Of a stretch of 19,211 bases of DNA, positions 1 through 8,744 are shown in pieces (position 1 is the stretch's first letter; each line of letters opens with the position of its first letter). Below the pieces are notes generated by a model. The model was not told where the DNA came from, did no database searches, and saw only the letters and a list, made by a program, of their open reading frames with translations. Source of the stretch: SG8-41 sp035620515 (lineage in GTDB: Bacteria; Pseudomonadota; Gammaproteobacteria; Burkholderiales; SG8-41); NCBI GenBank assembly GCA_035620515.1, contig DASPGR010000068.1, positions 1-19,211 of the forward strand, written 5' to 3'. The translations under genes were made by a program, and so were the position numbers.

Positions 1-1
1 T

Positions 2-1009
2 CATTCGACTGCGTTCCGGCGGCTCGAGTACAAGACCCAGGTATTCGTCAATCACGAGGGCGATCTCTTCAGAACTCGACTGACTCATAGCCTGGAAGTT
101 GCCCAGATCGCCCGATCCGTCGCGCGCAGCCTGCGCCTCAACGAGGACCTCACAGAAGCGATCGCCCTGGCTCACGACCTTGGCCACACTCCTTTCGGTC
201 ACACCGGCCAGGATGCGCTTCAGGCGTGCATGCGCGGTCATGGCGGCTTTGAACACAACCTTCAGAGCCTGCGTGTGGTGGATCACCTTGAGCAGCGCTA
301 CGCGGCGTTCGACGGTTTGAACCTCACCTTCGAGACTCGCGAGGGGATATTGAAGCATTGTTCCCGCACCAATGCGCGCGCCCTCGGGGATGTCGGCGAA
401 CGTTTCCTGAAGCGCCTGCGGCCATCGCTCGAAGCGCAGCTCGCGAATCTATCCGATGAAATCGCCTACAACAACCACGACATCGACGACGGGCTGCGCT
501 CCGGTCTGCTCAGCCTGGAGCAGATCACGGCGGTGAAGATATTCGCGCGTCATCGCGCCATGGTGCTGCGACAATATCCGCGCGTTGCAGGGCGGCGCCT
601 CATTCATGAGACGGTCCGGCGCATGATCGATACGCTCGTCACCGACCTCATACAGACCAGCGCGGCGAATATCCGCAAGCTGGATCCGGCATCGATCGAG
701 GACGTGCGGCGGGCACCGTCGCTGATCGCCTTCAGCCCGCGTATTCGCGAGGAAAGTCTCGAGTTGAAGCGATTCCTGAGCCACAATCTCTACCGGCACT
801 ACCACGTCACGCGCATGAGCACCAAGGCGCGCCGCATCGTGGCCGATCTCTTCCAGGCTTTCATGGCGGATCAGCGCCTGCTGCCGCCCGAGTTCCAGGC
901 ACGCGCCGAGGACAACGTTGCTCGTGCGATCGCCGACTACATCGCCGGCATGACCGACCGATACGCGATTCTCGAGCATCGCCGCCTTTTCGCGATCGAG
1001 GAAACCTGA
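2..1009 (+). CDS. dgt: dGTPase-like HD-domain triphosphohydrolase (5' end outside window)
   Basis: Deoxyguanosinetriphosphate triphosphohydrolase-like protein. The family cleaves dNTPs to a deoxynucleoside plus triphosphate in the cytoplasm, so it affects dNTP pools. The frame is open from base 2, so the gene starts to the left. The visible part begins with a family signature (HSTAFRRLEYKTQVF), and roughly 40-60 N-terminal residues are missing. HD-domain metal ligands are all visible in partial-protein numbering: His29 (in LTHSLEVA), His58-Asp59 (in ALAHDLGHTPFGH) and Asp152 (in SDEIAYNNHDIDDG). The last motif is typical of the shorter Dgt-like subfamily rather than E. coli Dgt, so the true substrate range may be broader than dGTP. 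It lies 148 bp upstream of gltB in the same direction. The nested open frame starting at 230 is only an internal ATG of this gene. Family assignment is firm; exact substrate is inferred. Confidence 0.92.
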   Translation, partial: HSTAFRRLEYKTQVFVNHEGDLFRTRLTHSLEVAQIARSVARSLRLNEDLTEAIALAHDLGHTPFGHTGQDALQACMRGHGGFEHNLQSLRVVDHLEQRYAAFDGLNLTFETREGILKHCSRTNARALGDVGERFLKRLRPSLEAQLANLSDEIAYNNHDIDDGLRSGLLSLEQITAVKIFARHRAMVLRQYPRVAGRRLIHETVRRMIDTLVTDLIQTSAANIRKLDPASIEDVRRAPSLIAFSPRIREESLELKRFLSHNLYRHYHVTRMSTKARRIVADLFQAFMADQRLLPPEFQARAEDNVARAIADYIAGMTDRYAILEHRRLFAIEET

Positions 1010-1043
1010 CGGCGGTCGGGTGGGGTCCACCGCGGATTTCCGG

Positions 1044-1072
1044 TTGAAGCCAAATACTTAAGTCGGTAAACT
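1044..1072 (+). promoter_or_regulatory. Candidate sigma-70 promoter for gltB
   Basis: TTGAAG (1044-1049) and TAAACT (1067-1072) are separated by 17 bp, each matching the sigma-70 consensus hexamers at 4 of 6 positions. Transcription would start near 1079 and give a leader of about 80 nt that includes the dyad at 1101-1119. A competing pair, TTGGCC (1121-1126) and CATATT (1144-1149), also has 17-bp spacing and 4/6 matches, but would leave almost no leader before the ATG at 1158. Neither is strong and I cannot choose between them from sequence alone. Confidence 0.25.
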
Positions 1073-1100
1073 CCCCAGTTGCCCCGAGATTCTGTATCGC

Positions 1101-1119
1101 CCTGTTGCAACGCAACAGG
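1101..1119. repeat. Perfect 8-bp inverted repeat upstream of gltB
   Basis: CCTGTTGCAACGCAACAGG has perfect 8-bp arms (1101-1108 and 1112-1119) around a 3-nt spacer and ends 38 bp before the gltB start codon. No T-tract follows, so it is not an intrinsic terminator for the upstream gene. Its place between or beside the candidate gltB promoter elements suits an operator for a dimeric regulator, or a hairpin in the gltB leader. It does not have the spacing of a symmetric LysR-type T-N11-A box. The regulator is unknown. Confidence 0.5.
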
Positions 1120-1157
1120 CTTGGCCATAACGCTTTGTATTTACATATTTAACTGGT

Positions 1158-4100
1158 ATGCGTGAGCTGCCCATATCGATTGCCGCCGAGTGCGCCGGGC
1201 TTTACCAGCCCGCTCAGGAGCACGACGCCTGCGGGGTCGGCTTCATCGCGCATATCAAGGGCAAGAAGAGCCACGTGATCGTGGAGCAGGGGCTCCAGAT
1301 CCTCAAGAACCTCACGCATCGCGGCGCGGTAGGCGCCGATCCGAAGGCAAGCGACGGGGCGGGGATTCTGATCCAGATTCCCGACCAGTTTTTCCGCGAG
1401 GAGATGGCAAAGGGCGGTGTGAAGCTTCCGCCGCGCGGCCAGTACGGCGTCGGAATGGTTTTCCTGCCGCGCGAGCCTGCTTCCCGTCTCGCCTGCGAAT
1501 ACGAGATCGAGCGCGCCATCAAGGATGAGGGCCAGGTGCTGCTCGGCTGGCGCGATGTGCCGGTAGACAACGCGGATCTCGGGGACTCGGTCAAGCAGGT
1601 GGAGCCCGTCATCCGCCAGGTGTTCATCGGTCGCGGCACCGGTGTCACAGTAACCGATGCGCTTGAACGCAAGCTCTACGTCATCCGCAAGAGCGCGGGC
1701 CATGCCATCCAGTCGCTCAAGCTCGCGCACGGCAAGGAATTCTACGTCCCGTCTATGTCGGCGCGCACGATCTGCTACAAGGGCATGTTGCTCGCGTATC
1801 AGGTCGGGCTCTACTACAAGGACCTGCAGGATGCGCGCGTCACCTCCGCGCTCGCGCTGGTGCACCAGCGATTCTCGACCAACACGTTTCCCAGGTGGGA
1901 TCTCGCGCACCCCTTCCGGATGATCTGCCATAACGGCGAGATCAACACGCTGCGGGGCAACGTCAACTGGATCCGGGCACGGCAGGGCGCGATCTCGAGC
2001 CCCGTGCTCGGGCGCGATCTCGACAAGCTGTGGCCGCTCATCTACGACGGCCAGTCGGATTCCGCCTCGTTCGATAATGCGCTCGAGCTGCTTGTCATGG
2101 GCGGCTACTCCATCGCGCACGCGATGATGATGATGATTCCCGAGGCGTGGGAAAACCACACGCTCATGGATCCGGGCCGCCGCGCGTTCTACGAATACCA
2201 TGCGGCGATGATGGAGCCGTGGGACGGCCCCGCATCGATCGCTTTCACCGACGGGCGCCAGATTGGCGCCACCCTGGATCGCAACGGGCTGCGGCCGTCG
2301 CGTTATATCGTCACGAGCGACGACCTTGTCATCATGGGCTCCGAGTGCGGCTGCCTCCCCGTGCCGGAGGAGAAGGTGGTCAAGAAATGGCGCCTGCAGC
2401 CGGGCAGGATGTTCCTCGTCGATCTCGAGAAAGGCCGCATCATCGACGACAAAGAGCTGAAGGAGTCGCTCGCCTCGGCGAAGCCTTACGCGGAGTGGAT
2501 CGAGCGCATACGGGTCAAGCTCGATGAGGTCGAGAGCGACAAGCAGCAGCCGGAGCGCTCGCGCGTCGCCCTGCTCGACCGCCAGCAGGCCTTCGGCTAC
2601 ACGCAGGAGGATGTCAAGTTCATGATGGCGCCGATGGCGCTGAACGGCGAGGAACCGGTCGGCTCCATGGGCAATGACCTGCCCCTTGCCGTGCTCTCCA
2701 GCCGCAACAAGAACCTGTACCAGTACTTCAAGCAGCTCTTTGCACAGGTCACGAACCCGGCCATCGATCCGATTCGCGAGGAGCTCGTGACGTCTCTCGT
2801 GTCGTTCATCGGCCCCAAGCCCAACCTGCTCGGGATCGATGAGATGAATCCGCCGCTGCGCCTCGAGATCAGCCAGCCCGTGCTCGATTTCTACGAGATG
2901 GAGAAGATCCGGCACATCGATCGCTACACGCAGGGTAAGTTCGCCTCTTTCGAGCTCGACATGACCTATCCGGTCGCGTGGGGCAAGGAAGCCATAGAGG
3001 CGCGCCTTGCGTCGTTGTGCGCGCAGGCTGAAGACGCGGTGCGTGCCGGCTATTCCATTCTGATCCTTTCCGATCGTCAGGTGGACCGCGACAACGTCGC
3101 GATCCCGGCGCTTCTGGCGCTCTCGGCGATTCATCAGCACCTGGTCAACAAGGGGCTGCGTACCAGCTCGGGGCTCGTGGTGGAGACCGGGTCGGCGCGC
3201 GAAGTGCACCACTTTGCGCTGCTCGGAGGCTACGGGGCCGAGGCCGTGCACCCGTACCTCGCGCTGGAAACCCTCCTTGATCTCGCGGCCAACGGCTTCT
3301 TCGGGCCGGAGATCGACGGCAAGAAGGCCATCAAGAATTTCGTGAAGGCGACCGGCAAGGGCCTGAAGAAGGTGATGTCCAAGATGGGTATCTCCACCTA
3401 CATGTCGTATACCGGCGCGCAGATCTTCGAGGCAGTCGGGCTGGCGCGATCGCTCGTCGACAAGTACTTTGCCGGAACGACTTCATCGGTCGGGGGCATC
3501 GGGGTATTCGGAGTCGCCGAGGAAGCCATTCGAATCCACAGTGCGGCCTTTGACGAGAACAACCCCCTGCTGAAGTCCGTGCTCGATGCCGGGGGCGAAT
3601 ACGCATGGCGCGTGCGCGGTGAAGACCACACGTGGACGCCCGACGCCATTGCAAGACTGCAGCATTCGACGCGGCAGAATTCCTACAAGACGTATCAGGA
3701 ATACGCGGCAATCATCAACGACCAGTCGCGGCGTCACATGACGCTGCGCGGGTTGTTCGAGTTCAAGTTCGACCAGTGCGCGCCCGTGCCCATCGAGGAA
3801 GTCGAGCCCGCAGCCGAGATCGTCAAGCGGTTCTCGACCGGCGCCATGTCCTTCGGCTCGATTTCCGCGGAGGCCCACGCGACGCTTGCGATCGCCATGA
3901 ACCGCATCGGCGGCAAATCCAACACGGGCGAGGGCGGAGAAGACCGCAAGCGTTACGCACCGGTGAAGGCGGGCGAATCCCTGATGTCGCGCCTCGGGCG
4001 CGAGCGCGTGGAGGTCGACATCCCGCTGCAGGATGGCGACTCATTGAAATCCAAGATCAAGCAGGTTGCTTCCGGGCGCTTTGGCGTGACGGCAGAGTAC

Positions 4101-5828
4101 CTGGCATCCGCCGAGATGATGCAGATCAAGATTGCCCAGGGGGCGAAGCCTGGCGAGGGCGGGCAGCTGCCCGGACGCAAGGTGTCGGATTACATCGCGG
4201 AACTGCGCTTTTCGACTCCCGGCGTCGAGCTGATTTCCCCGCCTCCGCATCACGATATTTATTCCATCGAGGACATCGCGCAGCTCATCCATGATCTGAA
4301 GAACGCCAATCCCGAAGCGGCGGTCAGCGTCAAGCTCGTGTCGGAGGTCGGTGTGGGCACGGTCGCCGCGGGCGTTGCAAAAGCGAAGTCGGATCACGTG
4401 ACAATCGCGGGCCATGATGGCGGAACGGGTGCGTCTCCCTGGTCCTCGATCATGCACGCCGGCACGCCGTGGGAGCTCGGGCTTGCGGAAACACAGCAGA
4501 CACTCGTGCTCAACCGCCTTCGCGGCCGGATCGCGGTCCAGGTCGACGGTCAGCTGAAAACCGGCCGCGACGTGATGATCGGAGCGTTGCTCGGGGCGGA
4601 CGAGTTCGGCTTTTCGACTGCGCCGCTGGTCGTCGAGGGTTGCATCATGATGAGAAAGTGTCACCTCAACACCTGCCCGGTTGGGGTGGCCACGCAGGAT
4701 CCGGTGCTGCGCCGCAAGTTCACGGGCAAGCCCGAGCACGTCGTCAACTACTTCTTTTTCGTCGCCGAGGAAGTGCGCGAGGTGATGGCGAAGCTCGGGA
4801 TTCGTAAATTCAACGATCTCATCGGGCGGTCCGACCTCCTCGAGAAGAGGGCGGGCATCGAGCACTGGAAAGCAAAGGGCCTCGATTTCTCGAAGATCTT
4901 CTACCTGCCGAAGATGCCGGACGAGGTCGCCCGCTACCACTGTGAGCCGCAGGACCACGGGCTCGCGAAGGCCCTCGACCATCGTCTGATCGAGCTGGCA
5001 AGACCGGCGCTCGAGCGTGGCGAGAAGGTCACGATCGAGATGCCGATTCGCAACATCAATCGCACGGTCGGCACGATGCTCTCGTACGAGATTGCCAGTC
5101 GTTATGGCCATGACGGGCTGCCCGACGAGACCATTCGCGCGCGCTTTGCGGGCTCGGCCGGCCAGAGCTTCGGCGCGTTCCTCGCGAAGGGGGTGTGGCT
5201 GGATCTCATCGGCGACACAAACGACTATTGCGGCAAGGGACTCTCGGGAGGACGCATATCGGTTCAGCCCCCGCCCAAGTTCAAAGGCGAGCCGACGCAG
5301 AACATCATTACCGGCAACGTCGTACTCTATGGCGCGATCAGCGGCGAGGCCTACTTCCGCGGGGTCGCAGGCGAGCGATTTGCGGTACGCAACTCCGGAG
5401 CGCTGGCTGTGGTCGAGGGCGTGGGTGACCACGGCTGCGAGTACATGACCGGGGGCACGGCAGTGGTCCTGGGAACGACCGGGCGCAATTTCGCCGCGGG
5501 CATGTCGGGCGGCATCGCCTACGTGCTGGACGAGGACGGTACGTTCGAGTCGCGATGCAATCTCGCGATGGTGACGCTCGAGCCGGTGCTCGCCGAACGG
5601 GAGCAGGAGGCGAAGCTCGCACGCGACTTGTGGCATATGGGGCGCGCCGACGAGCAGATCCTGAAGCAGCTGATCGAAAACCATGCGCGCTATACGGGGA
5701 GTGTGCAGGCCCGGCGCATCCTGGAGCGCTGGGCCGAGTATCGAGTCCGGTTCGTCAAGGTCTTCCCGAACGAGTACCGGCGCGCGCTGGGCGAGCTCGC
5801 CGCCAGGCAGCGCCGGCGCGCTGCATAG
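1158..5828 (+). CDS. gltB: Glutamate synthase (NADPH) large (alpha) subunit
   Basis: Large subunit of bacterial glutamate synthase (GOGAT), which transfers the amide nitrogen of glutamine to 2-oxoglutarate to give two glutamates. At 1556 residues it is full length. Domains in order: an N-terminal class-II glutamine amidotransferase domain whose nucleophile is Cys25 (in EHDACGVGF), so a 24-residue propeptide is probably removed; a central linker domain; the FMN synthase domain from about residue 870, with GAMSFGSIS near 895 and HDGGTGASPW; the 3Fe-4S cluster cysteines Cys1162, Cys1168 and Cys1173 (C-x5-C-x4-C, in RKCHLNTCPVG); and the C-terminal GxGxG beta-helix domain. The ATG at 1158 gives the expected propeptide length, although no clear ribosome-binding site precedes it. 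gltD follows in the same direction after about 70 bp, consistent with a gltBD operon. Very confident. Confidence 0.98.
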   Translation: MRELPISIAAECAGLYQPAQEHDACGVGFIAHIKGKKSHVIVEQGLQILKNLTHRGAVGADPKASDGAGILIQIPDQFFREEMAKGGVKLPPRGQYGVGMVFLPREPASRLACEYEIERAIKDEGQVLLGWRDVPVDNADLGDSVKQVEPVIRQVFIGRGTGVTVTDALERKLYVIRKSAGHAIQSLKLAHGKEFYVPSMSARTICYKGMLLAYQVGLYYKDLQDARVTSALALVHQRFSTNTFPRWDLAHPFRMICHNGEINTLRGNVNWIRARQGAISSPVLGRDLDKLWPLIYDGQSDSASFDNALELLVMGGYSIAHAMMMMIPEAWENHTLMDPGRRAFYEYHAAMMEPWDGPASIAFTDGRQIGATLDRNGLRPSRYIVTSDDLVIMGSECGCLPVPEEKVVKKWRLQPGRMFLVDLEKGRIIDDKELKESLASAKPYAEWIERIRVKLDEVESDKQQPERSRVALLDRQQAFGYTQEDVKFMMAPMALNGEEPVGSMGNDLPLAVLSSRNKNLYQYFKQLFAQVTNPAIDPIREELVTSLVSFIGPKPNLLGIDEMNPPLRLEISQPVLDFYEMEKIRHIDRYTQGKFASFELDMTYPVAWGKEAIEARLASLCAQAEDAVRAGYSILILSDRQVDRDNVAIPALLALSAIHQHLVNKGLRTSSGLVVETGSAREVHHFALLGGYGAEAVHPYLALETLLDLAANGFFGPEIDGKKAIKNFVKATGKGLKKVMSKMGISTYMSYTGAQIFEAVGLARSLVDKYFAGTTSSVGGIGVFGVAEEAIRIHSAAFDENNPLLKSVLDAGGEYAWRVRGEDHTWTPDAIARLQHSTRQNSYKTYQEYAAIINDQSRRHMTLRGLFEFKFDQCAPVPIEEVEPAAEIVKRFSTGAMSFGSISAEAHATLAIAMNRIGGKSNTGEGGEDRKRYAPVKAGESLMSRLGRERVEVDIPLQDGDSLKSKIKQVASGRFGVTAEYLASAEMMQIKIAQGAKPGEGGQLPGRKVSDYIAELRFSTPGVELISPPPHHDIYSIEDIAQLIHDLKNANPEAAVSVKLVSEVGVGTVAAGVAKAKSDHVTIAGHDGGTGASPWSSIMHAGTPWELGLAETQQTLVLNRLRGRIAVQVDGQLKTGRDVMIGALLGADEFGFSTAPLVVEGCIMMRKCHLNTCPVGVATQDPVLRRKFTGKPEHVVNYFFFVAEEVREVMAKLGIRKFNDLIGRSDLLEKRAGIEHWKAKGLDFSKIFYLPKMPDEVARYHCEPQDHGLAKALDHRLIELARPALERGEKVTIEMPIRNINRTVGTMLSYEIASRYGHDGLPDETIRARFAGSAGQSFGAFLAKGVWLDLIGDTNDYCGKGLSGGRISVQPPPKFKGEPTQNIITGNVVLYGAISGEAYFRGVAGERFAVRNSGALAVVEGVGDHGCEYMTGGTAVVLGTTGRNFAAGMSGGIAYVLDEDGTFESRCNLAMVTLEPVLAEREQEAKLARDLWHMGRADEQILKQLIENHARYTGSVQARRILERWAEYRVRFVKVFPNEYRRALGELAARQRRRAA

Positions 5829-5899
5829 CATAGCCTTCCGTCGCGACAACACGGCCATTCCGGCGGACGCTGCCGCGGTCGAGCATGCGAATTGACCAC

Positions 5900-7363
5900 A
5901 TGGGAAAGATCACTGGATTTCTCGAGTTCGAGCGGGTCGACGAAACCTACGAGCCGAAAGAGCAGCGAAAGAAGCACTTTCGCGAGTTAATCCCGCGCTT
6001 GACGGACGAACAGGCGAAGATCCAGGGCGCGCGCTGCATGGACTGCGGCATTCCGTTCTGCATGAGCGGATGCCCGGTCAACAACATCATTCCCGACTGG
6101 AACGACCTCGTCTACCGCCAGGAATGGAAGGCGGCGATCGAGTCATTGCACTCGACCAACAACTTCCCGGAATTCACCGGGCGCATCTGTCCGGCGCCGT
6201 GCGAGGAAGCGTGCGTGCTCCGCATCAACGAGGATGCGGTGGGCATCAAGTCGATCGAGCACGCGATCATAGACAAGGCCTGGGAGGAGGGATGGGTTAC
6301 TCCGCAGCCGCCCGATTACAGGACCGGCAAGAACGTCGCGGTCGTCGGGTCAGGGCCGGCGGGGCTCGCCTGCGCCCAGCAGCTTGCGCGTGTCGGACAT
6401 ACGGTTACCGTATTCGAAAAGAATGACCGCATTGGCGGGTTGCTGCGATATGGCATCCCGGACTTCAAGATGGAGAAATGGCTCATCGATCGGCGCATGG
6501 AGCAGATGGCCGGCGAAGGGGTGTCTTTCCGTGCGGGTGTCCGCGTCGGCAGCGAGGCTTCCGGAAAGGGCGTGCCTGATTGGGCGACCGAGACGATCAG
6601 CGCCGAGGCACTGCGCGCTGAATTCGACGCAACGGTTCTCGCTATCGGCGCCGAACAGCCGCGCGACCTGCCGGTTCCGGGGCGTGAGCTGGACGGGGTT
6701 CACTTCGCAATGGAATACCTTCCGTTGCAGAACAAGCGCGTAGCCGGCGACAAGGGCGTCCCTGAGCTCTGGGCTACGGACAAGCATGTTGTAATCATCG
6801 GGGGCGGCGATACCGGCTCGGACTGCGTCGGCACCTCAAACCGTCACGGCGCAAAATCCGTCACCCAGCTCGAGCTTCTGCCCATGCCGCCCGATGTCGA
6901 TCGCAATCCGGTCTGGCCATACTGGCCGGTGCGGCTGAGAACTTCTTCCTCGCACGAGGAGGGCGTCGAGCGCGACTGGTCGATTGCGACCAAGGAGTTT
7001 GTCGGGGAGGGCGGCAAGTTGAAAGCCCTCAGGGCCGTGCGCCTCGAATGGAAGGACGGCAAGATGAGCGAAATGCCCGGCACGGAGTTCACGATTCCCG
7101 CCGACCTTGTACTGCTCGCGATGGGGTTCGTATCTCCCGTTCAATCCCTGCTCGATGCGTTCGGCGTGGAGAAGGACGCGCGCGGCAACGCGCTTGCGAC
7201 CACGGATGGGGCCGGGTGCTACGCGACATCCGTTCCCGGGCTCTTTGCCGCAGGCGACGTGCGACGCGGCCAATCCCTCGTGGTATGGGCGATACGTGAA
7301 GGCCGCCAATGCGCGCGGGCTGTCGACGAGTTCCTGATGGGTTCCTCGGAGCTTCCGCGCTGA
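5900..7363 (+). CDS. gltD: Glutamate synthase (NADPH) small (beta) subunit
   Basis: Small subunit of glutamate synthase. It takes electrons from NADPH through FAD and passes them via 4Fe-4S clusters to GltB. With the ATG at 5900 the protein has 487 residues and begins MGKITGFLEFER, the usual family N-terminus. An in-frame ATG at 5885 would add five residues (MRIDH) and cannot be excluded. Visible motifs: N-terminal iron-sulfur cysteines Cys46, Cys49, Cys54 and Cys58, then Cys97, Cys101 and Cys105 (ICPAPCEEAC); the FAD-binding GSGPAG at 150-155; and the NADPH-binding GGGDTG at 301-306. The C-terminal AAGDVRRGQSLVVWAI matches the FAD-contacting end of this flavoprotein family. It is downstream of gltB and almost certainly cotranscribed. 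The product is certain; the start is less so. Confidence 0.96.
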   Translation: MGKITGFLEFERVDETYEPKEQRKKHFRELIPRLTDEQAKIQGARCMDCGIPFCMSGCPVNNIIPDWNDLVYRQEWKAAIESLHSTNNFPEFTGRICPAPCEEACVLRINEDAVGIKSIEHAIIDKAWEEGWVTPQPPDYRTGKNVAVVGSGPAGLACAQQLARVGHTVTVFEKNDRIGGLLRYGIPDFKMEKWLIDRRMEQMAGEGVSFRAGVRVGSEASGKGVPDWATETISAEALRAEFDATVLAIGAEQPRDLPVPGRELDGVHFAMEYLPLQNKRVAGDKGVPELWATDKHVVIIGGGDTGSDCVGTSNRHGAKSVTQLELLPMPPDVDRNPVWPYWPVRLRTSSSHEEGVERDWSIATKEFVGEGGKLKALRAVRLEWKDGKMSEMPGTEFTIPADLVLLAMGFVSPVQSLLDAFGVEKDARGNALATTDGAGCYATSVPGLFAAGDVRRGQSLVVWAIREGRQCARAVDEFLMGSSELPR

Positions 7364-7436
7364 TCCGCCGCCTTTCCAGGCGCCCGCCGCTCACGCGGAG
7401 AGCGTCGGACCGCGCCTCGCCAATCTGCGCTAGCCC

Positions 7437-8498
7437 GTGACGCAGCTCAAGAACAATACGCTGATCCGGGCACTGCTGCGGCAGCCCACCGCCTATACAC
7501 CGGTTTGGCTCATGCGACAGGCGGGGCGCTACCTCCCGGAGTACAACGAAACCCGCTCACGTGCTGGCAGCTTTCTCGCGCTATGCCGGAATCCGGATCT
7601 GGCAACGGAGGTCACGCTTCAACCACTTGCACGCTACGCACTCGACGCCGCAATCGTATTCTCCGATATCCTGACGATACCCGACGCCATGGGGCTCGGC
7701 CTGCATTTCGTCGAAGGCGAGGGGCCCCGGTTCGAGCATCCGCTGAGAGATGAGCGCAGGATCCGGGGCTTGCAGGCCCCAGACCCGGCGGGGAGCTTGC
7801 GCTACGTCCTCGATGCGATTCGCCAGGTACGCGGCGCGCTGGCTGGCACGGTTCCGCTGATCGGCTTTTCCGGCAGCCCCTTCACGCTCGCCTGCTACAT
7901 GATCGAAGGGAAAGGCAGCACGGACTTTCACACCGTAAAGGCCCTGCTCTATCGCCGGCCCGATCTGCTTCACCACGTGCTGGAAGTGAATTGCCGTGCC
8001 GTGACCGACTTTCTGAATGCGCAGATCGAGGCGGGTGCGCAGGTCGTCATGCTGTTTGATACCTGGGGCGGCATTCTGGGCCCGGCGCAGTACCAGGAGT
8101 TTTCCCTCGAGTATCTCCGGCGCGCGGTGGCGGGTTTGCGACGAGAGCAGCGGGGCGAGCGCGTTCCGAACATTGTATTTACCAAGGGTGGCGGCGCCTG
8201 GCTCGAGGCGATCGCCGCGATCGGCTGCAATGCGGTGGGCCTCGACTGGACGGTCGACATCATGAGCGCGCGGCAGCGCGTCGGCGAGCGGGTTTCCTTG
8301 CAGGGCAATCTCGACCCGGCAGTGCTCCTTGCGGGGCCGGACGCGGTGCGCGCGCAGGTAAAGACCCTCTTGAACGCATATGGAAAGGGCGCCGGGCACG
8401 TCTTCAACCTTGGGCATGGCGTCTCCCAACACACGCCACCGGAAAGTGTGGGCACGCTCGTGGAAGCCGTGCACACACTGAGCCCTGCCTATCACTGA
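7437..8498 (+). CDS. hemE: Uroporphyrinogen decarboxylase
   Basis: Removes the four acetate carboxyl groups of uroporphyrinogen III to form coproporphyrinogen III in heme biosynthesis; the enzyme is cytoplasmic and cofactor-free. The 353 residues match the usual length. Family residues are all present: Arg27 and Arg31 (in WLMRQAGRYLPEY), Asp77 (in FSDILTIPDAMGLG), Tyr154 (in FTLACYMIEG) and His327 (in NLGHGVSQHTPPE). The start is GTG. An in-frame TAG at 7431-7433, two codons upstream, rules out any longer version, and the next in-frame ATG (Met26) would cut into the conserved arginine motif. No obvious Shine-Dalgarno sequence is seen. It follows gltD after 73 bp in the same direction and may be cotranscribed with it. 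The downstream gap carries DnaA boxes. Confidence 0.97.
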   Translation: MTQLKNNTLIRALLRQPTAYTPVWLMRQAGRYLPEYNETRSRAGSFLALCRNPDLATEVTLQPLARYALDAAIVFSDILTIPDAMGLGLHFVEGEGPRFEHPLRDERRIRGLQAPDPAGSLRYVLDAIRQVRGALAGTVPLIGFSGSPFTLACYMIEGKGSTDFHTVKALLYRRPDLLHHVLEVNCRAVTDFLNAQIEAGAQVVMLFDTWGGILGPAQYQEFSLEYLRRAVAGLRREQRGERVPNIVFTKGGGAWLEAIAAIGCNAVGLDWTVDIMSARQRVGERVSLQGNLDPAVLLAGPDAVRAQVKTLLNAYGKGAGHVFNLGHGVSQHTPPESVGTLVEAVHTLSPAYH

Positions 8499-8541
8499 AA
8501 AGCCGCGCCAGCTCTCGCTTTTCGGGCAGCCGGACGACCAG

Positions 8542-8550
8542 TTATGCACA
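8542..8550 (+). promoter_or_regulatory. DnaA box, perfect consensus
   Basis: TTATGCACA matches the DnaA-binding consensus TTATNCACA at every fixed position. It lies 44 bp past the hemE stop codon in non-coding sequence. Confidence 0.55.
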
Positions 8551-8720
8551 AGGGCATCGAGGCGCAGGACTGCCCCTGCCACCAAAGCTTGGTAGCCTGG
8601 GTGGATTATTTCAACCCGTTGATTTCCATATATTATTCCTGATCGTGCCGAGTCCGCTCGCGATCATTGAACGGGGATCTACCGGATGACTCGTGGGCAC
8701 TGCGCAGATCATCAACAGAT

Positions 8721-8729
8721 TTATCCACA
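8721..8729 (+). promoter_or_regulatory. DnaA box, strongest consensus form
   Basis: TTATCCACA is the high-affinity form of the DnaA box. It sits amid GATC sites at 8676, 8707 and 8754, directly after an IHF-like core, in non-coding sequence 117 bp upstream of the priA start. Confidence 0.65.
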
Positions 8730-8735
8730 ACGCCG

Positions 8736-8744
8736 TGTTGATAA
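8736..8744 (-). promoter_or_regulatory. Weak DnaA box (one mismatch)
   Basis: Read on the minus strand this is TTATCAACA, one mismatch from TTATNCACA. It faces the perfect box at 8721-8729 with 6 bp between them. On its own it would not be significant; the pairing makes it worth listing. Confidence 0.35.

Noticed and set aside
1149..3251. 700-residue open frame antisense to gltB (and a 605-residue one at 4041-5858)
   Set aside because: These are long because GC-rich codon bias keeps stops out of the complementary frame. Their translations are rich in Arg, His, Asp and Leu with no recognisable domain, while the plus-strand frame is unmistakable GltB.
8495..8525. Hairpin at the hemE end (CTGAAAAGC with GCTTTTCGG) as an intrinsic terminator
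   Set aside because: The stem is AT-rich with a 13-nt loop, contains a G-U pair, includes the stop codon and has no T-tract after it, so it is a poor terminator.
8581..8593. Small inverted repeat ACCAA-AGC-TTGGT in the hemE-priA gap
   Set aside because: Arms are only 5 bp; such repeats are common by chance and nothing ties it to the DnaA boxes.
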